Assembly: GCF_009299795.1 (NCBI RefSeq)
Contig: NZ_VIGP01000002.1
Coordinates: 124,001 to 188,000 of the forward strand
Reading direction: 5' to 3'
Origin: Brachybacterium subflavum
GTDB lineage: Bacteria > Actinomycetota > Actinomycetes > Actinomycetales > Dermabacteraceae
Length of the DNA: 64,000 bases
This document shows, in pieces, positions 35,026 to 44,154 of this stretch. Made by a program: the position numbers and the translations under genes. Under the pieces are notes generated by a model. The model did not search any database. It saw nothing but the letters and a program-made list of their open reading frames with translations, and was not told where the DNA came from. Every line of letters begins with the position of its first letter. The stretch's first letter is position 1.

Positions 35026-36429
35026 TCAGCGCGCCGCGGCGGCCATGCGGTGGTCGTGCTCCTCCTCGGAGAGGCGCAGGGCGTCGGTCTCCTTCAGCAG
35101 GTCCCGACCTCGGGTCTCGGGCACCAGGAAGGTCGCGCCGGTGGTGATCGCGGCGAGGGTCGCCATGTAGACGGCGAGCACGATCCAGTTGCTGTCGGTC
35201 CAGGCGAGCAGCGCCGCGCCGAGCACGCCCGCCAGTCCGCCCGCGAGGACGGCGGAGATCTCGCGGGCCATCGCCACACCCAGGTATCGGTGCCGGGCGC
35301 CGAACATCTCGGGGAGCAGGGAGCACTGCGGGCCGAGCATCGAGTTCACGGCGACGCCGATGCCGATCGCGATCACGGCGATCGCCACCGCCTCGGTCCC
35401 CACGGACAGCAGGTACCAGGCGGGGAACGTGTACAGGAGCATGAACACGGCGCCGAAGCGGTAGACGGGCACGCGCCCGAAGCGATCGGAGAGGTGGCCG
35501 GTGAGGGGCACCGAGAAGATGCCGATGAGGCTGCCCAGCGTCACGCCCCAGGCGACGGCGCCCTTGTCCAGTCCGATCGCCGCGGAGGTCACGAAGGCCA
35601 GGGCGAGCGACTGGAACATGTAGCTGCCGCCGTTCTCGGCCATCCGCAGGCCGATGCCGACGACCACGCCCGGGCGCCCGGTCGTGAAGATCTCGCGGAT
35701 CGGGTGGTCGGCGATCTGCTCGTGCTTCTCGAGCTGGACGAACGTGGGGGTCTCGCGCAGCCGCGCTCGGATGAACAGGGCGATGAGGATCAGCACGAAG
35801 GAGGCGAGGAACGGCAGCCGCCAGCCGTAGGAGAGGAAGGCGTCCTCGGGCATCAGCAGGGTCAGCAGGGAGAAGGCGAGTCCGGCGAGGAGCGTGCCCG
35901 CCTGGATGCCGATGAACGGCAGGGCGGAGAAGAAGCCGCGCCGACGCACCGAGGCGTACTCGGCCATCAGCACGGTCGCGCCGGCCTGCTCGGCGCCGGC
36001 GCCGAACCCCTGCAGCAGGCGGAGGATCACCAGCAGGATCGGGGCGGCGTATCCGGCGGAGTGGAAGGTGGGCAGCACGCCGATCAGGGTGGAGGCGCCG
36101 CCCATCAGCAGCACCGTGATCACGAGGATGGTCTTGCGGCCCATCTTGTCGCCGAGGGCACCGAAGAAGAGGCCACCGAAGGGGCGGGCAACGAAGCCGA
36201 CGCCATAGATCCCGAAGGCGGCGACCGTGTTCATCGCGGCGTTGCCCTCGGGGAAGAAGAGGGTGTTGAACACCAGCGCGGTCATCAGGCCGTACATCGC
36301 GAAGTCGAAGTACTCCATCGCGCTGCCGATGGAGGAGGACAGCGTCGCGCGGCGCAGGTTCGCGGCGTACTCGGCCTCGGGCATGTCCTGGGCGCCTTCG
36401 GGGCGGGCGGAGCGTGGCGTCGTGCTCAT
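35026..36429 (-). CDS. MHS family MFS transporter
   Basis: A 467-residue transporter of the metabolite:H+ symporter family. The N-terminus has SSSIGSAMEYFDFAMYGLM, followed by FVARPFGGLFFGALGDKMGRKTIL and RLLQGFGAGAEQAGA, which are MHS signatures. Relatives carry dicarboxylates, shikimate or hydroxyacids such as alpha-ketoglutarate. It is transcribed away from an operator-like palindrome at 36529 and next to an IclR regulator and two hydroxyacid dehydrogenases, so a hydroxycarboxylate is the likely substrate. GAAGGAG precedes the ATG. Confidence 0.93.
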   Translation of the reverse strand: MSTTPRSARPEGAQDMPEAEYAANLRRATLSSSIGSAMEYFDFAMYGLMTALVFNTLFFPEGNAAMNTVAAFGIYGVGFVARPFGGLFFGALGDKMGRKTILVITVLLMGGASTLIGVLPTFHSAGYAAPILLVILRLLQGFGAGAEQAGATVLMAEYASVRRRGFFSALPFIGIQAGTLLAGLAFSLLTLLMPEDAFLSYGWRLPFLASFVLILIALFIRARLRETPTFVQLEKHEQIADHPIREIFTTGRPGVVVGIGLRMAENGGSYMFQSLALAFVTSAAIGLDKGAVAWGVTLGSLIGIFSVPLTGHLSDRFGRVPVYRFGAVFMLLYTFPAWYLLSVGTEAVAIAVIAIGIGVAVNSMLGPQCSLLPEMFGARHRYLGVAMAREISAVLAGGLAGVLGAALLAWTDSNWIVLAVYMATLAAITTGATFLVPETRGRDLLKETDALRLSEEEHDHRMAAAAR

Positions 36430-36506
36430 GGCATCTCCTTCGATGCGGGCGGGGCGGCCCGAGCGGGCCGGACCGTGCGAGGCCGACGGGGCCGGCCGAT
36501 GGCCCT

Positions 36507-36544
36507 ACTGTACTCATTCGCGAACGCAGTGCAACCCGTTGAAC
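36507..36544 (-). promoter_or_regulatory. Promoter with IclR-like operator for the MHS transporter
   Basis: GTGCAA-CCCG-TTGAAC (36529-36544) is an imperfect palindrome. On the minus strand its right half gives TTGCAC as -35, and TACAGT (36512-36507) is a -10 with a 16-base spacer. The same half-sites occur in the operator at 38568. Confidence 0.55.
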
Positions 36545-36553
36545 GCCCTGATC

Positions 36554-37360
36554 TCAGGGGCGGCGCGAGAGGGGGTTGGTGAGCGCGTCGGCGAGCGTCA
36601 GCAGCGCGGCGCCGAGCTCGTCGACCACGGTGTCGCCAGCCTCGGAGGCGGCGAGCGCGACGCCCACGGCCATGCGCGGATCCCCGGGCTGCCAGGGCTC
36701 GAGCGGGACGGCGACGCCGTGGATGCCGGGGAAGGACTCGCCGCGGTCGATCGCGTATCCGCGCTCACGGCCGACGTTGATCTTCTCGCGCACCGCCTCG
36801 GGGCTGGTCACCGATTCCTCGGTGGTGGGCGCGAAGTCGGCTGCACCGAGCACCGCCCCCACCTCGGCGTCGTCCATGGCGAGCAGCATGGCGTTGCCCA
36901 CCGCACAGTGGATCAGCGGCAGGCGGGAGCCGAGCGGCGTGCCCAGGCGCTGGCGGCGCCCTTCGTGCCGGGCGAGATAGAGGGCGTCGGGGGCGTCCAG
37001 CATCGCGATCTGGACGACGTGCCCCCGCAGCACGGGATCGCCTTCCACCGCGGCGAAGAACTCGCGCACCTGGTTGAACTGGGAGGCGAAGGCGCCGCCC
37101 AGTTCGGCGGTGCGGATCCCGAGCCGGTATCCGCTCTCGACACGATCGATCATGCCCTCGTTCTCGAGCGCCTGGCAGATGTTCGAGGCCGAGGACTTCG
37201 CCATGCCGACCTCGCGCGCGAGTTCGGAGAGGGTGAGCGGTCCGCGCGCCCGCTCCAGCGCCCCGAGGATCCGCAGGGAGCGGGTCACGGCGGGCGAGGG
37301 ATCGCGGGGCTCGGCCGACGGGCGCTCGTGACGGGTGGTCTTCGTGCTCTGGGGCGCCAC
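36554..37360 (-). CDS. IclR family transcriptional regulator
   Basis: A 268-residue regulator. The winged helix has SLRILGALERARGPLTLSELAREVGMAKSSASNICQALENEGMI, and the effector domain has IHCAVGNAMLLAM, EKINVGRERGYAIDRGE and GIHGVAVPL. IclR proteins repress or activate catabolic genes in response to small carboxylates. GTG 37360 has AAGGGGAG upstream; a GTG at 37441 next to the upstream gene's stop is an alternative. Position and shared palindromes suggest it controls the flanking transporter and dehydrogenases. Confidence 0.93.
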   Translation of the reverse strand: MAPQSTKTTRHERPSAEPRDPSPAVTRSLRILGALERARGPLTLSELAREVGMAKSSASNICQALENEGMIDRVESGYRLGIRTAELGGAFASQFNQVREFFAAVEGDPVLRGHVVQIAMLDAPDALYLARHEGRRQRLGTPLGSRLPLIHCAVGNAMLLAMDDAEVGAVLGAADFAPTTEESVTSPEAVREKINVGRERGYAIDRGESFPGIHGVAVPLEPWQPGDPRMAVGVALAASEAGDTVVDELGAALLTLADALTNPLSRRP

Positions 37361-37441
37361 GGCGCTCCCCTTCCCTGCGCGGTCGGCGCGCCGGGCGCCG
37401 CGCGGGGCGCTCGTCCCCGTCGGCCCGTCGCGCCGCCGCAC

Positions 37442-38524
37442 TCAGTAGAACTCGACGGTGTCCACGGCGTTGCGCAGCGGTCGCCCGTCGAGGTGGCGGG
37501 CGAGATTGTCCACGAACAGCCGCACGATCCTCTCCTCCTCGCGCGTGTCGAGGGCGGCGGTGTGCGGGCTGACCAGGACATGGGGATGATCCCACAGAGG
37601 GCTCGCCGCAGGCAGCGGCTCGGTCGCGAAGACGTCGAGAGCGGCGAAGCCGATGCGGCCGTCCTCGAGGGCGCGCAGCAGGGCGGGCTCGTCGACGACG
37701 GTGCCGCGTCCCACGTTCACGAGGATCGTCCCTGGGCGCGCCTTCGCGAGCACGTCCTCGCCGACGAGGCCCTCGGTCGCGTCGGTGCCGGGGAGGGTGA
37801 GGACGACGGCGTCGGCGCGGGCGACGGCGGCGGCGAGGTCGTCGATCGGCACGAGCTCGTCGACGCCCTCGACCGCTTCGCCGCTGCGGGTCGTGCCGAG
37901 CACGTGGGCGCCGAGCGCACTGAAGCGCGCCGCGCAGGCCTTCCCGATGCCGCCGAGGCCCACGACGAGCACGGTCATCTCGTCGAGGTGCCGCATCTCC
38001 CAGCGCTCGCTCCACTCGTGCTCGCGCTGCTGGGCGAGCAGGCGCGGGAGCGACTTCGCGCCGGCGAGCACCCCGAGCACGGCGAACTCGGCGAGCGGGG
38101 CGCCGTGGACACCGGCGGTGGTCGTGAAGGCGATGCGCTCGAGGTCCTCGGAGGCGAGTCCGGCGGCGCGCACCTGGGAGCCGCCGCCGGCGGCCATCGT
38201 CTGCACCCAGCGCAGGCGCGGGTTCGCGCGGACGGTGCGGGCGAGGGCCGCGGGGTCGACGTCGGGCAGCGAGAAGAGCACGTCGGCCGAGTCGACCATC
38301 TCCTCGAAGGCGGCCTGCTGCGCGGGCGTGCGCACATGCTCCGGGTCGCCCGACCAGTCGGCGGGTCCGCGGCGCGGGCGGTAGAGCGCGTGGTCGCGGA
38401 TCACCTCGGCGCGCGGCTCGCTGCGCTCGATGAGCGTGCAGAGGTCCTCGGGGAGGTCGACGGCGACCACGACGCGCGTGCGTCCGTCGGGGGTCTCGCG
38501 GTCAGCGGGAGGGGGCTGGCTCAT
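37442..38524 (-). CDS. D-2-hydroxyacid dehydrogenase, NAD-dependent
   Basis: A 360-residue enzyme. The dinucleotide site is VLVVGLGGIGKACAARFSALG, and catalytic motifs are NVGRGTVVDEPALLRAL (Arg), ALDVFATEPLP (Glu) and HPHVLVSPHTAA (His). It interconverts a 2-hydroxyacid and 2-ketoacid in the cytosol. It precedes the IclR gene in the same direction and diverges from a beta-hydroxyacid dehydrogenase gene. The ATG has GAAGGAG upstream. Confidence 0.93.
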   Translation of the reverse strand: MSQPPPADRETPDGRTRVVVAVDLPEDLCTLIERSEPRAEVIRDHALYRPRRGPADWSGDPEHVRTPAQQAAFEEMVDSADVLFSLPDVDPAALARTVRANPRLRWVQTMAAGGGSQVRAAGLASEDLERIAFTTTAGVHGAPLAEFAVLGVLAGAKSLPRLLAQQREHEWSERWEMRHLDEMTVLVVGLGGIGKACAARFSALGAHVLGTTRSGEAVEGVDELVPIDDLAAAVARADAVVLTLPGTDATEGLVGEDVLAKARPGTILVNVGRGTVVDEPALLRALEDGRIGFAALDVFATEPLPAASPLWDHPHVLVSPHTAALDTREEERIVRLFVDNLARHLDGRPLRNAVDTVEFY

Positions 38525-38567
38525 GGGAGCTCCTTCGCTCGGGTGGGAGGCAGGACCACCCTAACGC

Positions 38568-38587
38568 GTGTTCAATATGTTGGACAC
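38568..38587. promoter_or_regulatory. IclR-like operator in divergent promoter
   Basis: GTGTTCAA-TATG-TTGGACAC is a palindrome with one mismatch per arm, located between the divergent dehydrogenase genes. TAGAGT at 38612-38617, six bases before the ATG at 38624, is the likely -10 of the plus-strand gene. Confidence 0.6.
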
Positions 38588-38623
38588 CGTTCCCTGTGTT
38601 GCGCGACGGGCTAGAGTCGGACC

Positions 38624-39556
38624 ATGAGCACTGACGACGATGTCCACCCCGCTCCCGATCGCGTTCGCCCGGTCGCGCCCGGGTCCGACTCCCCGCGCGT
38701 AGGCGTGCTGGGGCTCGGGTCCATGGGGCTGCCGATGGCCGAGCACCTGCTGCGCGCCCACGGCTCCCTCACCGTCCACTCCCGCACCCCGAAGCCGCAG
38801 CTCACCGCGCAGGGCGCCGGGTGGGCGGCGACCCCGCGCGAGCTCGGCGAGGCTGTGGACGCGGTCCTCGTGATGCTCCCCGACCTGCCGGATCTCGAAC
38901 CGCTGCTGAGCGGCGAGGACGGCCTGCTCGCACCCGGTGGCGAGCTGCTGCTGATGATCGGGTCGACCTCGTCGTCCGTGCAGGTGCGTGAGCTCGGCGA
39001 GCGCCTGGCCACGGAGAGCGACGGCCGTGTGCGCGTGGTCGACTGCCCGGTCTCCGGCGGCGAGGACGGCGCGCAGGCGGGCACGCTCGCGATCATGCTG
39101 GGCGGCGCCGAGGACGACGCCGCCGAGGCCGCCCGACTGCTCGCGCCCTGCGGGAACCCGGTGCGCCTGGGGCCGCTCGGGGCGGGCGAGGTCGCGAAGT
39201 CCTGCAACCAGATGATCGTCAGCGCCACCGCTCTCGCCCTCGGTGAGGTGACGGTGCTCGCCGAGCGCAGCGGGCTCGACCTGGACACGCTCTTCGAGCT
39301 GCTGCAGGGCGGCTACGCGGGCTCGAACCTCATGGCCTCACGGCGCGAGAAGTTCGTGACCGGCGACGACTCCCCCTCGGGCGTGGCGAAGTACATGGTC
39401 AAGGACCTGCGCTTCGCCGGCGAGATCGCCGAGGCGACAGGCACCCACGGCGCCCTCCTGCCCGCCCTGCGCGCGGCGTTCGACGAGCTCGTCGAGGCGG
39501 GCCTGGGGGACCGCGACCTCGCGACGACGCGGCGCTTCACCGAACAGCGGGACTGA
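38624..39556 (+). CDS. NAD(P)-dependent beta-hydroxyacid dehydrogenase
   Basis: A 310-residue member of the 3-hydroxyisobutyrate dehydrogenase family. It has VGVLGLGSMGLPMAEHLL (NAD binding), VVDCPVSGGEDGAQAGTLAIMLGG (substrate binding) and GAGEVAKSCNQMIVSATALALGE with the catalytic Lys. Family members act on tartronate semialdehyde, 3-hydroxyisobutyrate or similar acids. It is apparently leaderless and divergent from the D-2-hydroxyacid dehydrogenase, suggesting both oxidise parts of one hydroxyacid pathway. Confidence 0.94.
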   Translation: MSTDDDVHPAPDRVRPVAPGSDSPRVGVLGLGSMGLPMAEHLLRAHGSLTVHSRTPKPQLTAQGAGWAATPRELGEAVDAVLVMLPDLPDLEPLLSGEDGLLAPGGELLLMIGSTSSSVQVRELGERLATESDGRVRVVDCPVSGGEDGAQAGTLAIMLGGAEDDAAEAARLLAPCGNPVRLGPLGAGEVAKSCNQMIVSATALALGEVTVLAERSGLDLDTLFELLQGGYAGSNLMASRREKFVTGDDSPSGVAKYMVKDLRFAGEIAEATGTHGALLPALRAAFDELVEAGLGDRDLATTRRFTEQRD

Positions 39557-39627
39557 ACGGCCTCTCGCCACCGCACAGCGGAGATGGACGGGGTTGAGCC
39601 GCGCCCATCTGTCGCGCTCCGCGCTCG

Positions 39628-40320
39628 TCACCCGTCGGCCCCACCCTCCCCGTCGATCTTCTCGAGCAGCAGCCGCGACTGCCGTCGGGACTCGTCCTGC
39701 CCCGCGTCCAGGTACGGGCGGACCCGGTCCGCGATGTCGGCCGGCAGCACATCCGGAGGGAGCCTGCGCAGGCGCCGCATGATGTGCGCAGCGACGGCGG
39801 GATCCTCGAGCTCGCCGATGGCGAGGTCCCGCAGCTCCGGATGACGGCGCGAGACCTTCCGCGCGATCAGCCATTCGAGGATCGGCGCACGCCCCTCCCC
39901 CAGCTCCCGGTCACCGGCCAGGCGCGCCATGTCGGCCCGATCGTCCGGGTCCGACGGGGACGCGTGGTGCGACGCCAGGAGCGTGGAGCCCTGGAGGTCG
40001 GCCTGGTGGGTGGGCGGATGGGAGTCCACGTAGCGCACGGCCAGTCGGAACGTCTCCGCGTGCGGTGCGTCCGGGGTGACCAGCGAGCGGGCGATCGCGT
40101 CCAGCAGCTGGGCCCGGTCGCGCGGCTGTGCGAGCCGGGTCTTCGCGTCGACGTCCTCGTACCAGTCCAGCAGCGTGGAGATCAGCTCGGGATAGCGCAC
40201 GTTCTCGTTCGAGGTCCGCGAGATCGTGAGGACCGGCGCCCCGCTGCGGCGCGCGGCGCGGCGGAGATCCTTGTTGAGAGCGGCGAACGCTCGATCGCGC
40301 GCGGATCCGCCGAAGGGCAC
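39628..40320 (-). CDS. Hypothetical protein, helical
   Basis: A 230-residue cytosolic protein rich in Arg, Asp and Leu with no family I recognise. An early segment SGAPVLTISRTSNENVRYPELISTLLDWYEDVD is followed by helical stretches that look like HEAT-type repeats (ELRDLAIGELEDPAVAAHIMRRLRRL). The GTG start has GGGGAGG seven bases upstream. It lies downstream of nrdE on the same strand but after a hairpin terminator, so linkage to the reductase is doubtful. Confidence 0.65.
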   Translation of the reverse strand: MPFGGSARDRAFAALNKDLRRAARRSGAPVLTISRTSNENVRYPELISTLLDWYEDVDAKTRLAQPRDRAQLLDAIARSLVTPDAPHAETFRLAVRYVDSHPPTHQADLQGSTLLASHHASPSDPDDRADMARLAGDRELGEGRAPILEWLIARKVSRRHPELRDLAIGELEDPAVAAHIMRRLRRLPPDVLPADIADRVRPYLDAGQDESRRQSRLLLEKIDGEGGADG

Positions 40321-40389
40321 CGCATGACCTCCCCGTCGTCGGGGCGCCCCGGACGGCGCCGGTCACGATGGTGGCACATCACGTGCACC

Positions 40390-40423
40390 GACGGGCGGGC
40401 CTCCCGCAGGAGACCCGCCCGTC
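40390..40423. terminator. Terminator downstream of nrdE
   Basis: GACGGGCGGG pairs with CCCGCCCGTC and an inner CTCC/GGAG continues the stem after one mismatch. It lies 57 bases beyond the nrdE stop. Confidence 0.75.
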
Positions 40424-40479
40424 CTGGCCCGTCGGCCGTCGTCCGGAGACGGCGCCAGGGGCTCAGAGCTCGCAGAGCG

Positions 40480-42612
40480 TCACAGCATGCAGCTGACGCA
40501 GCCCTCGACCTCGGTGCCCTCGATGGCCATCTGCCGCAGGCGGATGTAGTAGAGGGTCTTGATGCCCTTGCGCCATGCGTAGATCTGCGCCTTGTTGACG
40601 TCGCGCGTGGTAGCGGTGTCGGGGAAGAAGAGCGTGAGGCTCAGGCCCTGATCCACGTGCTTGGTGGCCTCGGCGTAGGTGTCCACGATCTTCTCGTAGC
40701 CGATCTCGTACGCGTCCTGGTAGTACTCCAGGTTGTCGTTCGTCATGAACGGCGCCGGGTAGTAGACGCGGCCGATCTTGCCTTCCTTGCGGATCTCGAT
40801 CTTGGAGACGATCGGGTGGATCGAGCTCGTCGAGTGGTTGATGTAGGAGATCGACCCGGTCGGCGGGACCGCCTGCAGGTACGCGTTGTACATGCCGTGC
40901 TTCTGCACGTCCGCGCGCAGCTGCTTCCAGTCGTCCTGGCTGGGCAGGTGCACGTTCGAGTCGGCGAACAGCTCGCGGACCTTCGCGGTGCGCGGCTCCC
41001 ACACCTGGTCGGTGTACTTGTCGAAGTACTCGCCGGTGCCGTACTTCGAGTTCTCGAAGTCGTAGAAGGTCTCGCCGACCTCCTTGGCGATCCCCATGGA
41101 GGCCTTGATGGCCTGATAGGTGACCGCGTAGAAGTACATGTTCGTGAAGTCCAGGCCCTCGTCGGACCCGTAGAAGATGCCTTCTCGCGCCAGGTAGCCG
41201 TGGAGGTTCATCTGCCCCAGGCCGATCGCGTGGGACTTGCGGTTGCCCTCCGCGATCGTGGGCACGGACTCGATGTCCGAGGTGTCCGAGACCGCCGTCA
41301 GCGCGCGGATCGCGGTGCTGATCGTGCGCTCGAAGTCCGGGGAGTCCATCGCCTTGGCGATGTTCAGCGACCCCAGGTTGCAGGAGATGTCGCGACCCAT
41401 CTCGTCGTAGGTGAGGTCGTTGTTCATGTGCGACGGCGTCGCGACCTGGAGGATCTCCGAGCACAGGTTCGAGTGGGTGACCTTGCCGGCGATCGGGTTG
41501 GCCCGGTTCACCGTGTCCTCGAACATGATGTACGGGTAGCCGGACTCGAACTGGATCTCCGCGAGGGTCTGGAAGAAGTCGCGGGCCTTGATCTTCTTCT
41601 TCGCGATCCGCGGGTTGTCGACCATGTCGCGGTAGTTCTCGGAGATCGACACGTCCGCGTACGGCTTGCCGTACTCGCGCTCCACGTCGTACGGGGAGAA
41701 CAGGTACATCGGCTCGTTGTTCTTCGCGAGCTCGAAGGTGATGTCGGGGATCACGACGCCGAGCGAGAGGGTCTTGATGCGGATCTTCTCGTCCGCGTTC
41801 TCGCGCTTGGTGTCCAGGAACCGCATGATGTCCGGGTGGTGCGCGTGGAGGTACACCGCGCCCGCGCCCTGACGCGCGCCGAGCTGGTTCGCGTAGGAGA
41901 AGGAGTCCTCGAGCAGCTTCATCACGGGGATGACGCCGCTGGACTGGTTCTCGATGTGCTTGATCGGCGCACCGTACTCGCGCAGGTTCGAGAGCAGCAG
42001 GGCGACGCCGCCGCCGCGCTTGGACAGCTGCAGCGCGGAGTTGATGCCGCGCCCGATGGACTCCATGTTGTCCTCCATGCGCAGCAGGAAGCACGAGACG
42101 AGCTCGCCGCGCTGTGCCTTGCCGGCATTGAGGAACGTGGGGGTCGCGGGCTGGAAGCGCCCGTCGAGCACCTCGTCGACGATCCGGCGCGCCAGCTCCT
42201 CGTCGCCGCGGGCGAGGGTCAGGGCCACCATGACCACACGGTCCTCGAAGCGCTCGAGGTACCGCTTGCCGTCGAAGGTCTTGAGCGTGTACGAGGTGTA
42301 GTACTTGAACGCGCCCAGGAAGGTCGGGAAGCGGAACTTCTTCGCGAAGGCCTGCTCCGACAGCTCCTCGACGAAGTCGAAGGAGTACTGGTCCAGCACC
42401 TCGGACTCGTAGTACTCGTTCTCGACGAGGTAGTCGATCTTCTCCCGCAGCGAGTGGAAGAAGACCGTATTGGGGTTCACGTGCTGCAGGAAGTACTCAC
42501 GGGCCGCGAGGCGATCCTTGTCGAACTGGATCTTCCCGTCGGCCCCGTAGAGGTTCAGCATCGCGTTCAGCGCGTGATAGTCGAGGGACTTGTGATGCTC
42601 CACCGAAGGCAT
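40480..42612 (-). CDS. nrdE: Ribonucleoside-diphosphate reductase class Ib, alpha subunit
   Basis: A 710-residue catalytic subunit that reduces ribonucleotides. Landmarks are [23 protein letters not shown] (redox Cys), NLCSEILQ with the thiyl radical Cys, the substrate loop [15 protein letters not shown] and the C-terminal redox pair in [10 protein letters not shown]. It lacks an N-terminal ATP cone, as expected for class Ib. The ATG at 42612 overlaps nrdI's end region (stop at 42618); a TTG at 42630 with GGAAG upstream is an alternative. It is third in the nrdHIE operon. Confidence 0.97.
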   Translation of the reverse strand: MPSVEHHKSLDYHALNAMLNLYGADGKIQFDKDRLAAREYFLQHVNPNTVFFHSLREKIDYLVENEYYESEVLDQYSFDFVEELSEQAFAKKFRFPTFLGAFKYYTSYTLKTFDGKRYLERFEDRVVMVALTLARGDEELARRIVDEVLDGRFQPATPTFLNAGKAQRGELVSCFLLRMEDNMESIGRGINSALQLSKRGGGVALLLSNLREYGAPIKHIENQSSGVIPVMKLLEDSFSYANQLGARQGAGAVYLHAHHPDIMRFLDTKRENADEKIRIKTLSLGVVIPDITFELAKNNEPMYLFSPYDVEREYGKPYADVSISENYRDMVDNPRIAKKKIKARDFFQTLAEIQFESGYPYIMFEDTVNRANPIAGKVTHSNLCSEILQVATPSHMNNDLTYDEMGRDISCNLGSLNIAKAMDSPDFERTISTAIRALTAVSDTSDIESVPTIAEGNRKSHAIGLGQMNLHGYLAREGIFYGSDEGLDFTNMYFYAVTYQAIKASMGIAKEVGETFYDFENSKYGTGEYFDKYTDQVWEPRTAKVRELFADSNVHLPSQDDWKQLRADVQKHGMYNAYLQAVPPTGSISYINHSTSSIHPIVSKIEIRKEGKIGRVYYPAPFMTNDNLEYYQDAYEIGYEKIVDTYAEATKHVDQGLSLTLFFPDTATTRDVNKAQIYAWRKGIKTLYYIRLRQMAIEGTEVEGCVSCML

Positions 42613-42617
42613 CTCGG

Positions 42618-43016
42618 TCAGTGTCGCCAAAACTCTTCCAATCCGTCGTGGACCTGCTGCACGTCTCGCGGCGTGCCCAACAGCTCGAACCTGTACATGT
42701 GCGGGACCCGGCACTTCGCCGAGATGATCTCGCCGGCCAGCCCGTAGGCCTCGCCGAAATTCGTGTTCCCCGCGGTGATGACGCCCCGGATCAGATCCCG
42801 GTTGCGCTGATCGTTGAGGAACTTGATGACCTGCTTCGGGACTGCTCCGCGTCCGTTGCCGCCGCCATAGGTCGGCACCATCAGCACGTACTCCTCGTCC
42901 ATGACGAGGGGATCCTCCGTGCGATGGAGAGGGATCCTGCTGGCCGGCATGTCCAGCTTCTGCACGAAGCGATGGGTGTTGCCGGACACGGAGGAGAAGT
43001 AGACGAGGGTTCCCAT
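42618..43016 (-). CDS. nrdI: Class Ib ribonucleotide reductase flavodoxin NrdI
   Basis: A 132-residue flavodoxin-like protein with [18 protein letters not shown] (FMN phosphate loop), VPTYGGG and [13 protein letters not shown]. NrdI supplies the oxidant that assembles the dimanganese-tyrosyl cofactor of NrdF. ATG 43016 has GGAGG eight bases upstream; the run GGAGGTGAGGAGG is unusually strong. It lies between nrdH and nrdE. Confidence 0.96.
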   Translation of the reverse strand: MGTLVYFSSVSGNTHRFVQKLDMPASRIPLHRTEDPLVMDEEYVLMVPTYGGGNGRGAVPKQVIKFLNDQRNRDLIRGVITAGNTNFGEAYGLAGEIISAKCRVPHMYRFELLGTPRDVQQVHDGLEEFWRH

Positions 43017-43045
43017 CCTCCTCACCTCCGCATGATCGGGAGCGC

Positions 43046-43303
43046 TCAGATGGCTGCGGCGCGGGCGCCCTCGGCGCCGGCGGCCGCCACGGCCTTGATC
43101 TTGTCGGGGCGGAAGCCCGACCAGTGGTCCTCACCGGCGACCACGACGGGCGCCTGCACGTAGCCCATCGACTTCACGTGGGCGAGCGCCTCGGCGTCCT
43201 CGGTGATGTCGACGACGGCGTAGTCGACGCCCGACTTGGTGAGGGCGCGCTTGGTCGCGTCGCACTGGACGCACATGGGCTTCGAGTACACGGTGATGGC
43301 CAT
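43046..43303 (-). CDS. nrdH: Glutaredoxin-like protein NrdH
   Basis: An 85-residue redoxin with the active site [11 protein letters not shown] and the C-terminal WSGFRPDKI motif that marks NrdH and binds thioredoxin reductase. It feeds electrons to NrdE. It is the first gene of the operon, behind the NrdR boxes at 43471-43517. Confidence 0.96.
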   Translation of the reverse strand: MAITVYSKPMCVQCDATKRALTKSGVDYAVVDITEDAEALAHVKSMGYVQAPVVVAGEDHWSGFRPDKIKAVAAAGAEGARAAAI

Positions 43304-43470
43304 CGGGCGATGCCTTTCTCGGTGGGGATCGTGTCGCCGGCGCCCGCGCTGCGGGAACCGGTGTGCGAAGGAGTGTGTGGGGCGGGGATCGAAGGGTGTC
43401 CGACGAGGTCGTCGAGGGGTTCTCGCGGCCTGCCGAGCGGTGCCCTGCGGGATCCGCGCCGACCTCTCCA

Positions 43471-43517
43471 ACACTACACCTAGTGGTGCCCCGACGTCTG
43501 CACCACAAGATGTACTG
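43471..43517 (-). promoter_or_regulatory. Tandem NrdR boxes
   Basis: ACACTACACCTAGTG (43471-43485) closely fits the NrdR box consensus ACACWATATWTWGTG. A second, weaker copy CCACAAGATGTACTG lies at 43503-43517. The centres are 32 bases apart, three helical turns, the standard NrdR arrangement. They lie about 170 bases upstream of nrdH. Confidence 0.8.
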
Positions 43518-43530
43518 AACTACAAGACTG

Positions 43531-43793
43531 TTATCCACAATCCGATGGTGACGGGCTGTGGATGGACGTGGGTCAGCTGGGGACGAACGCGCATCGTCTG
43601 CACGGATGCTGTGGACAGCGCTGTGGAACGTCCCTGTGCACCCCGTCCGACGGTGGACGACGGCTCCCCCGGCAACCCGGCGAACAGTGGCGCGCGCCCC
43701 GAAAATCGGTGTCGGATCGGCGTGTCGTCGGCGTGTCGTCCGAACGTCGCCGCCTGTCCCGCCGGAAGGCCCCGCGACGGCCCGTCGTCCACA
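43531..43793. promoter_or_regulatory. Cluster of DnaA-box-like sequences
   Basis: A consensus DnaA box TTATCCACA lies at 43531-43539, 14 bases from the second NrdR box. Near matches follow: TGTGGATGG (43557), TGTGGACAG (43610), TGTGGAACG (43622) and TCGTCCACA (43785). The rest of this stretch holds no gene. Confidence 0.55.
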
Positions 43794-44154
43794 GCCGGAC
43801 GATCCCTCGGCGTGTCGTCAGATCCCCGTCGGGAGCGCGGCCGAGCAGATGGACGCGGGCGCCGGCGCCGGCGCCGGATGCGAGCGGGACCCCGGTGCAT
43901 CTGACGAACGGGTGGGAATGGGGCTCGAATTCCCACCCGTTCGTCAGATCGACCGCCCGCACCGCGGCGGCCGTCCCGCGATCGCGCAGCGGAGCGGGTC
44001 ACCGACCGGCACGGCCCGGCCCGGCACGGGAGCAGGACCGGCAGAGAGCGCGACAGGGCCGGGTCGGGTCGGGTCGCGACGGCTCGGGGCGGGGCGCCTC
44101 GGACCCTCCGGTGAACGGCGCGGGACGCGCCCCGTAGACGAGCGCGCATGCGGC
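43794..44154. other. Non-coding region rich in inverted and simple repeats
   Basis: About 360 bases without a supportable gene between the nrd regulatory region and the Gfo/Idh gene. It contains GGCGCCGGCGCCGGCGCC-type simple repeats and the large hairpin at 43899-43949. Long open frames through it are shadows created by high GC. Confidence 0.5.
43899..43949. terminator. Perfect 21-bp inverted repeat, possible terminator
   Basis: The 21-base arms (43899-43919 and 43929-43949) are exact complements around the 9-base loop GGGGCTCGA. It lies about 205 bases downstream of the minus-strand Gfo/Idh gene and upstream of the nrd promoter, so it could insulate the two. The arms contain GACGAACGGGTGGGAAT. 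Confidence 0.6.

Noticed and set aside
36227..38614. A 795-codon plus-strand open frame opposite the IclR and dehydrogenase genes
   Set aside because: Composition is typical antisense Gly/Arg/His/Val; the minus-strand genes have full family motifs.
39784..42747. A 987-codon plus-strand open frame opposite nrdE
   Set aside because: nrdE is unmistakable on the other strand; the frame is an artefact of codon bias.
43531..43793. DnaA boxes as a chromosomal origin
   Set aside because: No dnaA, dnaN, recF, parAB or AT-rich unwinding region is nearby. A regulatory role at nrd is more likely.
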